Of a stretch of DNA of 64,000 nt, positions 54,103 to 63,066 are shown piece by piece. A program made the translations under genes and the position numbers. The notes under the pieces are model-generated. The model did not search any database and had not been told where the DNA came from. It saw only the letters and a list, made by a program, of their open reading frames with translations. The DNA is from an uncultured Clostridia bacterium. Its GTDB lineage: Bacteria; Bacillota; Clostridia; TANB77; CAG-508. The first letter of the stretch is position 1, and each line of letters starts with the position of its first letter. Location: the NCBI GenBank assembly GCA_934182605.1, contig CAKPRQ010000002.1, forward strand, positions 1 to 64,000, in the 5' to 3' direction.

Positions 54103-55938
54103 TTGGAAAAAGAAAAACTTAACAGTATATCAAAAAGAGGAGGTGTATTAGAGAAAAAAGAGAAATCTAGTATTATAAAAAATAGAAACACTAAAAAACC
54201 GTATACACCAAGAAATCTTAATAAGGATAGTAAACCTGTTAGACAAACAAAAAAACTTGAAGTTAAAGAAAATATTTTTAAAGAATCATCTCTAAAAATT
54301 ATACCATTAGGTGGTTTATTAGAAATTGGAAAAAATATGACTGTTTTTGAATATGAAAACGATATTATTATTGTAGATTGTGGACTAGCATTCCCTGAAG
54401 ATGATATGTTAGGTATAGATTTAGTAATACCAGACGTAACATATCTTTTAAGAAATAAAGATAAAATTAAAGGGTTAGTAATAACACATGGTCACGAAGA
54501 CCATATAGGTGGTATTCCATATTTCTTAAAACAAATTAATGTACCTATATATGCAACTAGACTTACTGCTGGTTTAATTACTAATAAACTTGAAGAACAT
54601 AAATTAGTAAATAGTACAAAATTAAAGGTTGTAACACAAGGTAGCAAAATTAGATTAGGTAAATTTGTAGTTGAATTTATACAAAGTTGCCATAGTATAC
54701 CAGATTCTGTAATGCTTGCAATTAAAACACCTGTTGGTACTGTAGTTCACACTGGAGATTTTAAAATTGATTATACTCCTATAGATAATCAAAAAATGGA
54801 TTTAAATAGATTGGCAGAATTGGGTACTGAAGGAGTTTTAGCATTATTATCAGATAGTACTAATTCCGAAAGAAAAGGTTATACCATGTCTGAACACAGT
54901 GTTGGAGATGTATTTGAAAGATTATTTTATGGTTGCAAAAAAAGAATAGTAGTAGCAACATTTGCTTCCAATGTTCACAGAGTTCAACAAATTATAAATT
55001 CAGCTGTAACACATAATAGAAAAGTTGCTGTATGTGGTAGAAGCATGATTAAAATGATAGAAACTGCAAGAGAATTAAAATATATAGATGTACCAGATAA
55101 TGTATTTATAGATATAGATATGATTAATAATTATACACCTGAACAATTAGTAATAATAACAACTGGTAGCCAAGGTGAAACAATGTCTGCTTTAACAAGA
55201 ATGGCAGCAGGAGATCATAGAAAAGTTAGTATAACTTCAAACGATTTAGTCATTATTTCTGCAAATCCTATACCAGGTAATGAAAAATATGTATCAAAAG
55301 TTATAGATGATTTAATGCAATTGGGTGCAGAAGTAATATATAGTTCATTAGCAGATATACACGTATCTGGGCACGCATGCCAAGAAGAACAAAAACTTAT
55401 ATTAACATTATTAAAGCCTAAATACTTTATGCCAGTACATGGTGAATATAGACAATTAATTTGTCATGCAGGAACTGCAAAAAAAATAGGAATACCAAAC
55501 GAAAATATATTTATGATGGTGAATGGTAAAACACTAGAATTAACTTCAAACACTGCAAAATTTGGTGCAGTAGTACCATCTGGAAAAATTATGGTGGATG
55601 GTTTAGGAGTTGGAGACGTTGGAAGTATAGTTTTAAGAGATAGACAACATTTATCACAAGATGGTTTAATAATTATTGTTTTAACAATGGATAGTAAAAC
55701 TGGTGAAGTAATATCAGGTCCAGACGTAATATCAAGAGGATTTGTCTATGTTAGAGAATCTGAAAACTTAATGGACGAAGTAAAAATGTTTGTAAAAAAT
55801 ATTATAACAAATTGCGAAGAAGAAGGAATCACAGATTGGGCAACTATAAAAGGCAATTTAAGAGAAAATTTAAGAGACTATATATTTAGAAAAACAAAAA
55901 GAAATCCAATGATACTACCAATAATTATGGATGTATAA
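54103..55938 (+). CDS. rnj: Ribonuclease J
   Basis: A 5'-3' exo- and endoribonuclease central to mRNA decay and rRNA maturation. It starts at TTG 54103 behind GAGAGGAG. A basic ~60-aa extension precedes the catalytic domain, which begins LKIIPLGGLLEIGKN. The metal motif THGHEDHIGG near 143, the beta-CASP domain and the second metallo-lactamase part with MPVHGEYRQL are present, and the C-terminal domain follows. The 611-aa length is longer than Bacillus RNase J1 (555 aa) because of the N-terminal tail. Confidence 0.95.
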   Translation: MEKEKLNSISKRGGVLEKKEKSSIIKNRNTKKPYTPRNLNKDSKPVRQTKKLEVKENIFKESSLKIIPLGGLLEIGKNMTVFEYENDIIIVDCGLAFPEDDMLGIDLVIPDVTYLLRNKDKIKGLVITHGHEDHIGGIPYFLKQINVPIYATRLTAGLITNKLEEHKLVNSTKLKVVTQGSKIRLGKFVVEFIQSCHSIPDSVMLAIKTPVGTVVHTGDFKIDYTPIDNQKMDLNRLAELGTEGVLALLSDSTNSERKGYTMSEHSVGDVFERLFYGCKKRIVVATFASNVHRVQQIINSAVTHNRKVAVCGRSMIKMIETARELKYIDVPDNVFIDIDMINNYTPEQLVIITTGSQGETMSALTRMAAGDHRKVSITSNDLVIISANPIPGNEKYVSKVIDDLMQLGAEVIYSSLADIHVSGHACQEEQKLILTLLKPKYFMPVHGEYRQLICHAGTAKKIGIPNENIFMMVNGKTLELTSNTAKFGAVVPSGKIMVDGLGVGDVGSIVLRDRQHLSQDGLIIIVLTMDSKTGEVISGPDVISRGFVYVRESENLMDEVKMFVKNIITNCEEEGITDWATIKGNLRENLRDYIFRKTKRNPMILPIIMDV

Positions 55939-55969
55939 GATTCATATTATATCAATTTATATCAATAAA

Positions 55970-56133
55970 GAAATATGCTATTTTTAATAAGTAACTCGGC
56001 TTGTAAAAAATATAGAAACTCTAATTCTTATTTATGGCACCCTTCCGCTAATGCGAACTCTTTCCATAAATAAATCATAGAGTTTCTAATATTTTTTACT
56101 GCACATTCATACTTATTAAAAATAGCATATTTC
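55970..56133. repeat. Three-tier 164-bp palindromic element
   Basis: Outer arms GAAATATGCTATTTTTAATA+AGTA (55970-55993) and the exact complement (56110-56133) match over 24 bp. Middle arms GTAAAAAATATAGAAACTCT and AGAGTTTCTAATATTTTTTAC differ by one base. Inner TTTATGG/CCATAAA surrounds a GC-richer loop. It lies between the convergent ends of rnj and the pilus operon. It has no coding capacity and no resemblance to copies A-D in sequence. Confidence 0.8.
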
Positions 56134-56188
56134 AAATCTTTTATAATACTTTTAATATAAAATTACTAAACAAAATTTAAATGTTATT

Positions 56189-57538
56189 TTAGAATCCTCC
56201 TGCTGAGAACAAGAAGTCACCCATATATACCTGTATAATTGGAACTAATACTACTATAACGAAAAAGATTAAAAATAAGCCAACTATAAGATATACTACT
56301 TCTGGTAATACTTTCATAATTTTAGACATTAACGCATCAATATCTATTTTCATATAATCTAATAATTTTTCTAACATAAGTGTTAAGTCAGTTTGCATAC
56401 CTATTCTCAACATTTCAGTTATCATTGACGATGATAATCCTGACTTTTCAAAAGGTTCTATCCAAGATTTTCCCATTAATATATTATTAGCTGATGTTTC
56501 GATTATTGATAGTAAAACTAAGTTTTGAACTACGTTTTTACTAACTTCTAATGCATCTTGTATTCTTATACCACTTTTTACATTTAATAATACTGCTTGC
56601 ATAAATCTTGAAAAATCTATTGCATATATTAATTTGCCAAAAATTGGCATTCTATATTTAAAGTAATGAAATTGATATTTTCCCTTTTCTGTATTTATAT
56701 AGAATATTATTAAACCTACAGTTACAGCTATTAATACGACTGGTACATACCAATAATGAATCATTGTTTCTAAAACACCTTGGAACCATAGTGATATTGG
56801 TGGTAATTGCTTTGTTGAACCTACGCTCTCATAAACACCTTGTATCATTGGTATAGCAAACAATGTTCCTGCTACTAACAATATGAGTATTCCAATAAAT
56901 TGTGCTATATTAGGTATCAAAATTCCTCTTAATTTTTTATTTAATGCTTCTGTATCTTCCAAATATTCTATAGCTTGATATAAAGTTTCTGTTAAAGAAC
57001 CTGATAACTCACCACTTTTTATCATACTTATATATATAGTGGGAAAAATTCCTTCATAATACTCTAATGTTGCATATATACTTTCTCCAGCTTCTACCCC
57101 AGCTAAAACGTCTTCTAATATTTCTTTTAACGTTAAATTTTCTGTATTTTCTATTACTGTAGAAAGTGCATGTATATTATTAAAATTTGCCTTTTTCAAA
57201 AGGTAAAAATTTTGTGTAAATATTATTATATCTCTTAAAGTCACTTTTTCAGTAAGTGCTAATTTACCATATACTTTTTCTTTTAATGTAAGTTTTGCTG
57301 TTCTATTTCCTAATCTCGCATTTATATTAGCATTTTTTACAATTTCTGACATTCCTGAAGAATTCTTTTTAGGCTTTCGAACAGTATTCTTTCTTTTAGC
57401 CGTTTGTATAACTGTTATAGGTATTAAGCCATTTCTTTTTAACTTTTTTAATAGACTTATTCTACTCATATCTTCTACTTTATTTTTTACTACCCTACCG
57501 CTTTTAGTAGCAGCCTTATAAAAATATAGTGGCATCAC
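56189..57538 (-). CDS. pilC: Type IV pilus inner-membrane platform protein (PilC/GspF)
   Basis: The 449-aa membrane protein on which the assembly and retraction ATPases act. A basic N-terminal region (1-75) is followed by two GspF domains (about 80-200 and 290-415) and three membrane segments near 205, 260 and 425. MIKSGELSGSLTETLYQAIEY is the conserved cytoplasmic loop. It is the last visible gene of the pilus operon, 21 bp after pilT. Confidence 0.92.
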   Translation of the reverse strand: MMPLYFYKAATKSGRVVKNKVEDMSRISLLKKLKRNGLIPITVIQTAKRKNTVRKPKKNSSGMSEIVKNANINARLGNRTAKLTLKEKVYGKLALTEKVTLRDIIIFTQNFYLLKKANFNNIHALSTVIENTENLTLKEILEDVLAGVEAGESIYATLEYYEGIFPTIYISMIKSGELSGSLTETLYQAIEYLEDTEALNKKLRGILIPNIAQFIGILILLVAGTLFAIPMIQGVYESVGSTKQLPPISLWFQGVLETMIHYWYVPVVLIAVTVGLIIFYINTEKGKYQFHYFKYRMPIFGKLIYAIDFSRFMQAVLLNVKSGIRIQDALEVSKNVVQNLVLLSIIETSANNILMGKSWIEPFEKSGLSSSMITEMLRIGMQTDLTLMLEKLLDYMKIDIDALMSKIMKVLPEVVYLIVGLFLIFFVIVVLVPIIQVYMGDFLFSAGGF

Positions 57539-57559
57539 TTAACCTCCTTTTGTACTTTT

Positions 57560-58651
57560 TTATTGAATTCTTAATTGCATAATAGTCCTATTTAATATTT
57601 CTTGGTTTTTATCTTCTATTTGTGCTTTTGCTTGCTCTAAAGAAATTTTACCAGCTACAAATAGATTTGCAATAGAATTTATTAAACTTATATTTCCCTT
57701 ATCTATATTAGATTGTATTGCATCCTCTATTTCTGATGTACTAAATTTTTCTTTTCTGATATATCCTGCCATTACATTATCTACTACCATTACTTCTGGT
57801 ACTAATATTAAGTCTCCATTTTGTGCTCTTAATAATCTTTGTGATATAACTAATTTTAATATAGATGATAATAAGTATTTTACTGATATCTGGTCTTGGA
57901 TATCATAAAAATTAATTATTCTATCTATTGTTTCTGCACATGACTTTGTATGAACTGTTCCAATTACTAGATGTCCAGATTCTGCCATTTCTATAGCAGC
58001 ATCCATTGTCTCTTTATCTCTAACCTCACCTATAACAAGAATATCACAATCTTCTCTTAAAGAGTTTTTTACACCATCACTAAAACATAATGAATCCCTT
58101 CCTAAGCCAACTTCTTTTTGAACTATAATAGATTTTTTAGATGTGTGCTTAAATTCTACTGGATTTTCTAATGTTAATATTTTTTTATTTTCTCTTTCAT
58201 TTATATCATTTATTAATGCGTTCAATGTTGTTGTTTTACCAGAGTTTGTCTTTCCTGTTACTAATAGTAATCCTTGCTTTTCCCTAGTCATTCTTCTTAC
58301 TATTTCTGGAACACCTAAATCCTCAAATTTAGGTAAAGTATTTTTTATAATTCTTAATGTAAAAATAGGTACATCATTAGCCATAGATATATTTACCCTT
58401 ATACGAATATCTTTATATTCAGCTGAGGCATCTAATTTTCTAGTTTCTCTATAAACCTTATCTTTTTCTAAATTTCCTCTTACAAAATAATCATATAAAT
58501 CTAACATATCTTCATTAGTTAATGGTTCAAAATCATCAGCTGAAACTAACTCTCTCTTTATTCTTAATGTTGGTTTCAATTTTGATATTAAATGTATATC
58601 TGATGCATCTGCCATGATAGCTTTATCCAATAATTTATCTATCTCTATCAT
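57560..58651 (-). CDS. pilT: Twitching-motility ATPase PilT
   Basis: The hexameric ATPase that retracts type IV pili. The 363-aa product has Walker A GKTNSGKTTT near 132, the Asp box around DCDILVIGEVRD, the His box HLVIGTVHTKSCAETIDRI, and the N-terminal PAS-like domain. It lacks the N-terminal MshE domain and Cys motif of PilB. Its presence means the pili can retract, which implies twitching motility, adhesion or DNA uptake. Confidence 0.94.
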   Translation of the reverse strand: MIEIDKLLDKAIMADASDIHLISKLKPTLRIKRELVSADDFEPLTNEDMLDLYDYFVRGNLEKDKVYRETRKLDASAEYKDIRIRVNISMANDVPIFTLRIIKNTLPKFEDLGVPEIVRRMTREKQGLLLVTGKTNSGKTTTLNALINDINERENKKILTLENPVEFKHTSKKSIIVQKEVGLGRDSLCFSDGVKNSLREDCDILVIGEVRDKETMDAAIEMAESGHLVIGTVHTKSCAETIDRIINFYDIQDQISVKYLLSSILKLVISQRLLRAQNGDLILVPEVMVVDNVMAGYIRKEKFSTSEIEDAIQSNIDKGNISLINSIANLFVAGKISLEQAKAQIEDKNQEILNRTIMQLRIQ

Positions 58652-58665
58652 AAAATTCCTCCTAA

Positions 58666-60294
58666 TTAATATAACATTAATTTTTTATTTAATTCGTCTA
58701 AAGTAATTACACCATTTACAACTTTTGTTAAACCATCTATATATAATGGTCTATAATTTTCACCTTTTGCAATACGTTTTATCTCAAGACTTGATTTATT
58801 ATTTGCAATAGCCTCTCGTATTTCTGGTGTCAAAAGTAAAACTTCGAAAACAGCAATACGATCATAAAAACCTGTATTATTACAGTATTCACAACCTTTA
58901 ATATCATAAGTCATTTTGTTTGTAAAATCAAATTGGATATTATAATTTTTTACTAAATTATTTATTAAAATTTTTTCCTCTTCTGTAAAAGGTCTTGGCA
59001 CTGCACATTTTGGACAAATTCTTCTTATTAATCTTTGTGAAATAGAGGTTGCTACAGTACTAGCTATATCATAATTAGATATTCCTAATTTTCTAAGTCT
59101 TGTTATAGCTTCTACAGAATCTATTGTATGAATAGTTGATAATACGTAATGTCCTGTTTGTCCTGCTTGCATAGCTATTTCAGCTGTTTCTTCATCTCTT
59201 ATCTCACCTACTAAAATTATATCTGGGTCCTGCCTTAAAACAGTCCTTAAGGAATCTGAAAAAGAAACTTTTGCATCTACTTCTATTTGGTTTAATCCTG
59301 GTATTCTAATTTCTACTGGATCTTCTATTGTTGTAACATTTATTTCTGGTTTGTTTAAGTAGTCAATTATACTGTATAACGTAGTAGTTTTACCTTCACC
59401 AGTTGGAGCTGCTACAACTGTTATACTATTTCTCTTTTCAAATGCATCTTTTACTAATTTTTCATCTCTCATAAATCCTAAGTCAAATATATTTTTTATA
59501 TTCGTATTTTTCTTTAATAATCTTAAAACTATTTTTTCACCATATACATTTTTTTGTGATGAAGCACGAATATTATAATCAGGATATAAAGTGATTCTTC
59601 CTTCTTGAGAATCTTGTTTTTCTTGATGCATATTTGAAATTGCTTTTAAACGCCCTATTAATTGTGCTTGTTTTTCATTTGGTATAGTCGTTATCACCAA
59701 CAATTCTCCATCAATTCTATATCTTACTCTTATTCCCTCTTCTAAAGGTTCAAAATGAATATCACTTGCTCTCTTTTCCATTGCCATTTTTATAATACTA
59801 TTAACTAAAGTTATAATATCTTTATTAACATTTATAATATCAACAGTATTTTCTGAAAAAGATTTTAAAATTTGTTCTATAATGCTTTCAAACGTTAAAT
59901 ATTTTTCCATTATTAAACCTTTATTCAATAATATTAATCTAATTGTTTCTATAGTTCTTGGATTTGAACTATCTGCAAAACAGACTTTTATTCTGCTTCC
60001 AACTATCTCAAAAGGTATAGCTTTATACTTCTCAGCTATATCTAATGAAATGTATTCTAAAAAATCAAGCTTAATATCACTTGGTTTTAAAAGTATTGCT
60101 CTTTCTCCTAAAATCTCTCCTATCGCATCTATTAATTTTTGTGGATCACATATATTCAATACATACAAAATATCTCCCATTTTTTTATCAGGATTTTCCC
60201 TTTGATAATTTAAAGCAATTTGTATGTCATCTTCTGAAATTAAACCTTTTTTTACCAATTCAATTCCTATTGGAATGTTTTTTCTAATTTCCAT
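58666..60294 (-). CDS. pilB: Type IV pilus assembly ATPase PilB
   Basis: The 542-aa extension ATPase. An N-terminal MshEN-type domain occupies about 1-150 (IELVKKGLISEDDIQ). The catalytic domain has Walker A APTGEGKTTT near 300, with Ala in place of the usual first Gly, and an Asp box DPDIILVGEIRDEET. The tetracysteine zinc motif is CPKC...CEYC near 430-470. It is 14 bp from pilT. Confidence 0.94.
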   Translation of the reverse strand: MEIRKNIPIGIELVKKGLISEDDIQIALNYQRENPDKKMGDILYVLNICDPQKLIDAIGEILGERAILLKPSDIKLDFLEYISLDIAEKYKAIPFEIVGSRIKVCFADSSNPRTIETIRLILLNKGLIMEKYLTFESIIEQILKSFSENTVDIINVNKDIITLVNSIIKMAMEKRASDIHFEPLEEGIRVRYRIDGELLVITTIPNEKQAQLIGRLKAISNMHQEKQDSQEGRITLYPDYNIRASSQKNVYGEKIVLRLLKKNTNIKNIFDLGFMRDEKLVKDAFEKRNSITVVAAPTGEGKTTTLYSIIDYLNKPEINVTTIEDPVEIRIPGLNQIEVDAKVSFSDSLRTVLRQDPDIILVGEIRDEETAEIAMQAGQTGHYVLSTIHTIDSVEAITRLRKLGISNYDIASTVATSISQRLIRRICPKCAVPRPFTEEEKILINNLVKNYNIQFDFTNKMTYDIKGCEYCNNTGFYDRIAVFEVLLLTPEIREAIANNKSSLEIKRIAKGENYRPLYIDGLTKVVNGVITLDELNKKLMLY

Positions 60295-60312
60295 CTTTTT
60301 ACACCCCTTCTT

Positions 60313-60741
60313 TTAAATCTTATTATTTAATTTTAAAGTATTAATCTTTATGTTTTTTGTTAATTCTCCATCTTGATATTCAATATCAAGTTCTAATATT
60401 TTTATTACATTTTCTTTATTTTCATTACCTTCTATCTTATTATAATCCTTTATATTTAATTTTGCAGTATAATTATCTGATAAATTTACTCCTAACAAAC
60501 TTTTGCCTTCATATTTACCTTCTTGTAAATTTGAATCTGTATAATCAAGTAATTTTGCATTTTCTAATATTTCTACAGCATAATTTGTTGCCATGGCTAC
60601 TCTATGCATCGATAAATTTGTATTATATATATTTATTGATAAAAGTATCGATAATGTTGAAAGAATTATAAAAATTGCTATACCTAAAACTGCATCAGCA
60701 GCTACATAACCTTTATTAGAATTCATTTTTTTGCAATGCAT
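60313..60741 (-). CDS. Pseudopilin-like minor pilin (PilV-like)
   Basis: A protein of about 142 aa with a short basic leader and a long hydrophobic helix (GYVAADAVLGIAIFIILSTLSILLSI), then a polar globular part. A prepilin cleavage site may be NKG|Y. I prefer ATG 60741, which has GGAAGG 8 bases upstream. There is no Glu at +5 of the mature protein; Asp is close by. It is encoded between the peptidase and pilB, where minor pilins often lie. Confidence 0.65.
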   Translation of the reverse strand: MHCKKMNSNKGYVAADAVLGIAIFIILSTLSILLSINIYNTNLSMHRVAMATNYAVEILENAKLLDYTDSNLQEGKYEGKSLLGVNLSDNYTAKLNIKDYNKIEGNENKENVIKILELDIEYQDGELTKNIKINTLKLNNKI

Positions 60742-60756
60742 AGTTTCCATCCTTCC

Positions 60757-61506
60757 TTATATAATAAAATTACTTCCTATAAATATACTTATAAAATAAA
60801 TAACATAATAAAAAGCTAATGGTATTTCTGTTTTTGTAACTCTACTATGAAGTATTCCTGTTAATACCGCTAAAACAACTGAAAATAACAATATATATGG
60901 ATTTGCAAATACTTTTGTAAGTAATGATAATATTATAAAATTCATTATATATTTATTTTCATCACTTTTTATAAAATCCTTATTTATTACAAAAAATACT
61001 AATGAAACTAATATAATAATTACATCATATAATATATTTATCTTTAAAATATACATAAAAATAACATACATAGTTGCAACTATTATTTCAAAAAATATAA
61101 TAGATTTTTCTATTTTTCTATTTTCTTTATCTATACCTGCTAAAATTATTAATGTGGTAAGAAATATTGCATTGATTGCAATTACTATTATGTCGTTTAT
61201 ATCTACATCATGTAAGTCTATATTGAAAGAAAGAAAAAACAACAAAAAAAGTAATCCTGATACTATCTCTAATAATAAATATCTCACTCTGATTTTTTCA
61301 CCACAATGGCTACATCTTCCTTTCAAAAATACATAACTAAATATAGGTATTAAGTCTTTGAACACTAATTTTTCTTTACAAATTGGACAATATGAATGTT
61401 TTATAAGTATATCCTCTTTTATAGGTATACGATATACTGCTAAACTTGCAAAACTGCCTATAAAAGCTCCCATTATAAATATTATTACATATACAAATAC
61501 TTCCAT
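60757..61506 (-). CDS. pilD: Prepilin peptidase (A24), unusual catalytic half
   Basis: Cleaves and N-methylates prepilins in the membrane. The 249-aa product has the N-terminal domain with GAFIGSFASLAVYRIP and the zinc motifs CPICKEKL and CSHCGEKI. Eight hydrophobic segments follow. The first catalytic Asp is present in LAGIDKENRKIEKS. The second motif, GxGD, is not recognisable: the equivalent region reads FFVINKDFIKSDENK. It could use a shifted Asp or be specialised. Confidence 0.82.
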   Translation of the reverse strand: MEVFVYVIIFIMGAFIGSFASLAVYRIPIKEDILIKHSYCPICKEKLVFKDLIPIFSYVFLKGRCSHCGEKIRVRYLLLEIVSGLLFLLFFLSFNIDLHDVDINDIIVIAINAIFLTTLIILAGIDKENRKIEKSIIFFEIIVATMYVIFMYILKINILYDVIIILVSLVFFVINKDFIKSDENKYIMNFIILSLLTKVFANPYILLFSVVLAVLTGILHSRVTKTEIPLAFYYVIYFISIFIGSNFII

Positions 61507-61641
61507 TATTACTCCTTAGATATATAGGTCTAATATATATCTTCTACTAAAAAACATATATTAAACCTATATTTTATTTAAAATAAAGGCATATAGAATT
61601 TTATATGCCCTTATTTATAAAATTAAGCTAATTACCATTGA

Positions 61642-61869
61642 TTATAAACTATTATTAATTTCTAATTGATTATCAACATAGTTCATTAATTGTTTTAATA
61701 ATTGATTTTCTTGTTCTGCAGAAACTTCATATTTATTTGCAGCATCCCTTGTACTATTGAATAAACCATTACCATCTACAACTGCTGCTATAGCAACACC
61801 TGCTAAGATTAACATTACAACTACTGTAATTACTAATGCAACTAATGTTATACCTTTTTGTCCTTTCAT
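61642..61869 (-). CDS. Type IV pilin-like protein
   Basis: A 75-aa product, MKGQKGITLVALVITVVVML..., with the prepilin motif KG|ITLVALVIT and a 20-residue hydrophobic helix. Glu is absent at +5 of the mature protein, where Val occurs. The remaining 45 residues are charged. It is short for a major pilin and could be the main subunit of a thin pilus or a minor one. GGAGGG precedes the ATG. It stands alone between pilD and an unknown gene, with a 135-bp gap downstream. Confidence 0.8.
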   Translation of the reverse strand: MKGQKGITLVALVITVVVMLILAGVAIAAVVDGNGLFNSTRDAANKYEVSAEQENQLLKQLMNYVDNQLEINNSL

Positions 61870-61932
61870 GAAAATACCCTCCTTTAATTAAATTAAATTT
61901 GTATATATTTATAAAATAAATATTACCTAAAA

Positions 61933-62355
61933 TCATTTGCCTGGCGTAGTTTCTGTAAGTTTTCCTCCACCAGAATTATTTGCATTGCCTGTACTGTCAT
62001 TTCCATTTGTGCCTGAATTATTATTATTACCATCTGAACTTCCATTTGTATTTCCTGTTCCTTCATTATAATCTGAGAACGGATCTACTTTTCCTGGATT
62101 ATATTTATCTGCTTCTTGATATCCATCTAAATCATCTTCTTCTATAGTATAAGTTACTAGTACTTCTTGTTCTTCTTCAGTTTCTAACGATTGTTCTAAT
62201 TCTTCTTCTAATTTCTCTGGTACTGAATATTCTACTTTACCAGGAACTATTTTATTCGAAGGCAATTGTTCATAAAATATTATTCCAAATACCAATACTA
62301 TCAATGCTATTAATAATATATAAATAAAAATTTCCCTAAAAACTTTTAACATCAA
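61933..62355 (-). CDS. Membrane-anchored Gly/Asn-rich protein of the pilus operon
   Basis: A 140-aa product with one N-terminal membrane segment (about 8-28), a Glu-rich stretch at 45-65 (EKLEEELEQSLETEEEQE) and a tail of Asn, Gly, Ser and Thr repeats. By position after PilO it could be a PilP-like partner of the alignment complex, but no PilP motif is visible. It is 15 bp after pilO. I do not recognise the family. Confidence 0.6.
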   Translation of the reverse strand: MMLKVFREIFIYILLIALIVLVFGIIFYEQLPSNKIVPGKVEYSVPEKLEEELEQSLETEEEQEVLVTYTIEEDDLDGYQEADKYNPGKVDPFSDYNEGTGNTNGSSDGNNNNSGTNGNDSTGNANNSGGGKLTETTPGK

Positions 62356-62370
62356 ATTACCTCCTTATCT

Positions 62371-63066
62371 TTATTCTTGTGAAACAGTATTTGTAGTATT
62401 TACTGTATTATTTATTGAATTTTCATTTAAATCTTGATTTTTTGTATCTGTTTCTTCTTGAACAGTCGGCGTACTTACATTTGAAATATTAACATTCACA
62501 TCTTTTACTACAAATGTTGATTTTAAATTTGATTTTTCTACATCTGGTACCATATTAAATTTTTCTATTTTAAACTCTAGTTCTGGATCATCTTCTAAAT
62601 CATAAATAAAGTCTGTTATTCCTACATAACTACCATTCACTGTGAATTTTAAATCTTTCACTTCTGATATACCACTTGAACTATTAGTAATTTCCAAATT
62701 AACTTTTACATTATGGTCATCTGCATAATTGCCTACTGATATCCATAATTTTTCAATTTCATATTTTTCTTTTGTTAATGCTTCTTGTATATCTTCTTCA
62801 CTGCTTTGCGCTAAAGTTCTTTCATATTTTTCTCTCTCTGTTGCAACATCCTCTAAAGCATCATTTAATTTTTTATTTTCAGAATTAAATTTTACTTGAG
62901 TTAATTCCGTAGCTTCAGCTATTTTTGAGTCAACTTGTCCATTTAACACTTGAATTTCCTTTAAGCCTAAAATTCTAATATTTCCAATAGACAAACCGTC
63001 ACGTACGAAGAAAAATACTAATACTAAAATTAATATAGCTAGTACTGCAAATAAAAATTTTCTCAT
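62371..63066 (-). CDS. pilO: Type IV pilus alignment protein PilO-like
   Basis: A 231-aa product with a single N-terminal membrane segment, a coiled coil at about 45-110, and a ferredoxin-like C-terminal domain (LKFTVNGSYVGITDFIYDLEDDP). This is the PilO layout. Its ATG overlaps the stop of the upstream PilM-PilN gene by four bases (ATGA), which indicates tight coupling. A tail of Thr, Asn and Val residues follows the domain. Confidence 0.82.
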   Translation of the reverse strand: MRKFLFAVLAILILVLVFFFVRDGLSIGNIRILGLKEIQVLNGQVDSKIAEATELTQVKFNSENKKLNDALEDVATEREKYERTLAQSSEEDIQEALTKEKYEIEKLWISVGNYADDHNVKVNLEITNSSSGISEVKDLKFTVNGSYVGITDFIYDLEDDPELEFKIEKFNMVPDVEKSNLKSTFVVKDVNVNISNVSTPTVQEETDTKNQDLNENSINNTVNTTNTVSQE

